Shown in pieces: positions 5,552 to 7,664 of a stretch of 7,664 nt of DNA; the stretch's first letter is position 1; every line of letters begins with the position of its first letter. Source of the DNA: Polynucleobacter meluiroseus (lineage in GTDB: Bacteria; Pseudomonadota; Gammaproteobacteria; Burkholderiales; Burkholderiaceae); NCBI GenBank assembly GCA_945867755.1, contig CAMBJN010000064.1, positions 1 through 7,664 on the forward strand. The letters run 5' to 3'. The notes under the pieces are model-generated. The model did no database searches, had not been told where the DNA came from, and worked only from the letters and a program-made list of their open reading frames with translations. The position numbers and the translations under genes are program-made.

Positions 5552-5662
5552 ATGGTTTTTTCCGGATTTAAGCGACCGCCACTCAAACCCGAGCCAAAAG
5601 CACGGAGCCAGAGTAGCCCAAACAATTTTTTGCCGAAAATTGCAAAGGACTATAGAAAATGA
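5552..5662 (+). CDS. Putative 36-aa upstream ORF overlapping the ilvB start
   Basis: An ATG at 5552 opens 36 codons that end in TGA at 5660-5662, so the stop overlaps the ilvB start codon as ATGA. The peptide begins MVFSGFKRPPLKPEPK and ends FLPKIAKDYRK. It is strongly basic and proline-rich, with no hydrophobic stretch. It contains few Val, Leu or Ile codons, so it does not look like a classical branched-chain attenuator peptide. No clear Shine-Dalgarno precedes the ATG, and several codons (CGA, CGG, AGA, GGA) are uncommon in the neighbouring genes, which argues against strong selection for coding. The exact junction with ilvB is what makes it worth listing. An open frame of this length could also occur by chance. 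Confidence 0.3.
   Translation: MVFSGFKRPPLKPEPKARSQSSPNNFLPKIAKDYRK
5623..5642 (+). promoter_or_regulatory. AT-rich hairpin next to the ilvB ribosome-binding site
   Basis: CAATTTT (5623-5629) and AAAATTG (5636-5642) are perfect inverted repeats around TTGCCG. The Shine-Dalgarno AAGGA (5645-5649) begins two bases later and lies 9 bases before the ilvB ATG at 5659. The stem is weak but could set accessibility of the ribosome-binding site. No T tract follows, so it is not a terminator. Confidence 0.35.
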
Positions 5663-7434
5663 ATGCAAATAACAACAGCGCGGAACTTTTGAACCCTGCT
5701 AGCAACAAACAAAACCAAGACGGCCCAGAAATGATTGGCGCTGAAATTTTGGTCAAGGCCCTACATGCTGAGGGCGTTGAATATGTCTGGGGTTACCCAG
5801 GCGGTTCAGTTTTATTTATTTACGACGAGATTTTCAAACAAGATAAGTTTGAGCATATCTTGGTGCGTCATGAGCAAGCAGCAGTTCATGCTGCTGATGG
5901 CTATGCGCGCGCCACAGGTAATGTCGGCGTTGCATTGGTGACCTCCGGTCCTGGTGTGACCAATGCTGTTACAGGCATTGCAACTGCCTACATGGATTCA
6001 ATCCCAATGGTGATCATCACCGGTAACGTTCCAACCAATGCAATCGGTGAAGATGCGTTCCAAGAATGCGACACCGTTGGTATCACTCGTCCGATCGTTA
6101 AACATAATTTCTTGGTCAAAGATCCTGCGGATCTTGCCTTGACCTTGAAAAAAGCTTTTCACATTGCCAGAACTGGTCGACCAGGTCCGGTGGTGGTGGA
6201 TATTCCTAAAGACGTGTCTTTCCAAAAAGCACGCTTTAACTATCCAGATGAATTGATCATGCGTTCATACAACCCTATGAACAAGGGTCACAGTGGTCAG
6301 ATTCGCAAAGCCATTAGTTTGTTACTTGAAGCTGAGCGCCCATACATCTACACAGGTGGTGGCGTGATTCTTTCGGATGCAGCACCTGAACTAAAGCAAT
6401 TTGCTGACTTGCTGAATTATCCGGTGACCAATACCTTGATGGGCTTGGGTGGATTCCCTGGCACAGACCCACGTTTCTTGGGTATGTTGGGCATGCATGG
6501 AACATATGAAGCCAACATGACGATGCAGCATTGCGATGTGTTGATCGCGATCGGCGCTCGTTTTGATGACCGCGTGATTGGTAATCCTGCGCACTTTTGC
6601 AGCGTACCTAGAAAGATCATTCACATCGATATTGATCCTTCCGTGATTTCAAAGCGCGTTAAAGTGGATGTGCCTATTGTTGGTGATCTCAAAGAGGTAT
6701 TGGTTGAGATGTCTGCCATGATCAAGGCCGCCGGTCCACTCAAGAACAAATCTAAGTTAGATGCTTGGTGGTCACAAATCAATGAGTGGCGCAAAAAAAA
6801 TTGCTTGAGCTTTGACCGTGATTCTGAAATTGTGAAACCACAGTATGTGGTTGAAAAAATTTGGGAACTCACCAAGGGCGATGCATTTGTTTGCTCAGAC
6901 GTTGGTCAACATCAAATGTGGGCTGCGCAATTCTATAAATTTGATAAGCCACGTCGTTGGATCAACTCCGGTGGTCTTGGCACCATGGGTGTTGGCTTGC
7001 CATACGCCATGGGTATCAAAAAAGCCTTCCCTGACAATGAAGTAGTCACCATCACTGGTGAAGGCTCTATTCAGATGTGTATTCAAGAGTTATCAACTTG
7101 CAAGCAATACGACACACCGATCAAGATTGTTTCTTTGAACAATCGTTATTTGGGCATGGTTCGTCAATGGCAAGAGTTAACCTATAACAAGCGTTACTCA
7201 AGCTCGTACATGGATTCATTGCCTGACTTTGTTAAGTTGGCTGAGTCTTATGGGCACGTGGGTATGCTCATTGAGAAAAAGTCTGATGTTGAACCAGCAC
7301 TTCGCGAAGCATTCAAAATGAAAGACCGAACTGTGTTCATGGATTTCCAAACAGACCCAACAGAAAACGTTTGGCCAATGGTTCAAGCTGGTAAGGGCAT
7401 TACTGAAATGCTTTTAGGAAGCGAGGAACTCTGA
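5659..7434 (+). CDS. ilvB: Acetolactate synthase (acetohydroxyacid synthase) large catalytic subunit, 591 aa
   Basis: Catalyses ThDP-dependent condensation of pyruvate with pyruvate or 2-oxobutyrate, the first common step of valine, leucine and isoleucine synthesis. A variable, polar N-terminus (1-24) precedes the pyrimidine-binding domain (about 25-190), with the GYPGG turn and catalytic Glu72 in VRHEQAAVHAADGYARATG. The central FAD-associated domain (about 210-350) contains GARFDDRVIGNP (Arg301-Asp304). The pyrophosphate domain (about 390-560) has the ThDP/Mg motif from Gly467 to Asn495 and the RQWQ segment with Trp504, the residue linked to 2-oxobutyrate preference and herbicide binding. 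The metal motif reads GEG (467-469) rather than the usual GDG, a variant I recall in betaproteobacterial homologues. Full length. AAGGA lies 9 bases before the ATG. The TGA stop shares one base with the ilvN ATG. The alternative name is ilvI. Confidence 0.97.
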   Translation: MNANNNSAELLNPASNKQNQDGPEMIGAEILVKALHAEGVEYVWGYPGGSVLFIYDEIFKQDKFEHILVRHEQAAVHAADGYARATGNVGVALVTSGPGVTNAVTGIATAYMDSIPMVIITGNVPTNAIGEDAFQECDTVGITRPIVKHNFLVKDPADLALTLKKAFHIARTGRPGPVVVDIPKDVSFQKARFNYPDELIMRSYNPMNKGHSGQIRKAISLLLEAERPYIYTGGGVILSDAAPELKQFADLLNYPVTNTLMGLGGFPGTDPRFLGMLGMHGTYEANMTMQHCDVLIAIGARFDDRVIGNPAHFCSVPRKIIHIDIDPSVISKRVKVDVPIVGDLKEVLVEMSAMIKAAGPLKNKSKLDAWWSQINEWRKKNCLSFDRDSEIVKPQYVVEKIWELTKGDAFVCSDVGQHQMWAAQFYKFDKPRRWINSGGLGTMGVGLPYAMGIKKAFPDNEVVTITGEGSIQMCIQELSTCKQYDTPIKIVSLNNRYLGMVRQWQELTYNKRYSSSYMDSLPDFVKLAESYGHVGMLIEKKSDVEPALREAFKMKDRTVFMDFQTDPTENVWPMVQAGKGITEMLLGSEEL

Positions 7435-7664
7435 TGCGTCACATTATTTCTATCCTCTTAGAGAACGAGCCAGGTGCGCTATCACGCGTGGTTGGTTTGT
7501 TTTCTGCTCGCGGATACAACATTGAAACATTAACAGTGGCTCCTACAGAAGACCCATCTTTGTCACGTATGACCATTGTGACGGTGGGCTCTGAAGACGT
7601 CATTGAGCAAATTACCAAGCATCTGAATCGCCTTGTTGAGGTGGTGAAGGTGATTGATTTGACT
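7434..7664 (+). CDS. ilvN: Acetolactate synthase small regulatory subunit, N-terminal part (runs off the window)
   Basis: Regulatory subunit that activates the large subunit and confers valine feedback inhibition. The 77 visible codons form an ACT domain: MRHIISILLENEPGALSRV, then GLFSARGYNIETLTV and SRMTIVTVG, the strand and helix pattern that binds valine at the subunit interface. The NEPGALSRV loop with the conserved Gly14 is the effector-binding turn in relatives. The ATG at 7434 overlaps the ilvB stop (TGATG), and GAGGAACT in the ilvB 3' end supplies the Shine-Dalgarno, so the two subunits are probably made in coupled amounts. The symbol ilvH is also used for this family. The second domain lies beyond the window, where ilvC often follows in Burkholderiales. 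Confidence 0.96.
   Translation, partial: MRHIISILLENEPGALSRVVGLFSARGYNIETLTVAPTEDPSLSRMTIVTVGSEDVIEQITKHLNRLVEVVKVIDLT

Noticed and set aside
5536..5565. CCGGA/TCCGG stem with T6 as a terminator before ilvB
   Set aside because: The T run lies before the 3' arm of the stem rather than after it, so it does not form an intrinsic terminator.
5552..5662. Classical branched-chain amino acid attenuator leader peptide upstream of ilvB
   Set aside because: The only suitable frame lacks runs of Val, Leu or Ile codons, and no terminator/antiterminator pair with a trailing T tract is present.
1..7664. Mobile elements, integrase sites at the tRNA, CRISPR arrays or signs of recent transfer
   Set aside because: No transposase, integrase, long terminal repeat or spaced repeat array is visible. 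The tRNA 3' end is not duplicated in the window, and base composition looks uniform by eye.

Overview
The window looks like chromosomal DNA from a betaproteobacterium of the Burkholderiales with moderate GC content, most like Polynucleobacter. This is inferred from protein resemblance (the GreB, IlvB and IlvN types and the sigma factor-DUF3619-DUF3106-RDD gene set) and from base composition judged by eye. No search was run. Nearly every base belongs to a gene, and there are no insertion sequences, integrases, CRISPR arrays or rRNA genes.

Layout. (1) Bases 1-314: the 5' part of greB on the minus strand, then, only 20 bases away and divergent, a tRNA-Arg(ACG) gene on the plus strand followed by a clear intrinsic terminator. 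(2) Bases 315-3340: a short leader with a small inverted repeat and a heptamer direct repeat, a large FtsX/YbbP-type ABC permease without a visible ATPase partner, and 21 bases later a group II truncated haemoglobin. (3) Bases 3296-5485: a tightly packed minus-strand operon, read from high to low coordinates: ECF-like sigma factor, DUF3619 single-pass membrane protein, DUF3106 secreted protein and RDD membrane protein. Adjacent genes overlap or lie 2-5 bases apart, and three of the four use GTG starts. The last gene overlaps the haemoglobin gene tail-to-tail by 45 bases. (4) Bases 5486-7664: a divergent intergenic region with a 36-codon open frame whose stop overlaps the ilvB start, then ilvB and the first 77 codons of ilvN (acetolactate synthase large and small subunits), joined by a one-base stop/start overlap.

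How the genes work together. ilvB and ilvN encode the two subunits of the first common enzyme of branched-chain amino acid synthesis. The sigma operon has the architecture of a cell-surface signalling system: a sigma factor, a membrane protein placed where an anti-sigma factor would be, an exported helical protein and a polytopic membrane protein. None of its accessory families has an established function that I know of, so this is the best candidate here for an undescribed regulatory system. The permease and haemoglobin genes are probably co-transcribed, but no functional link is evident.
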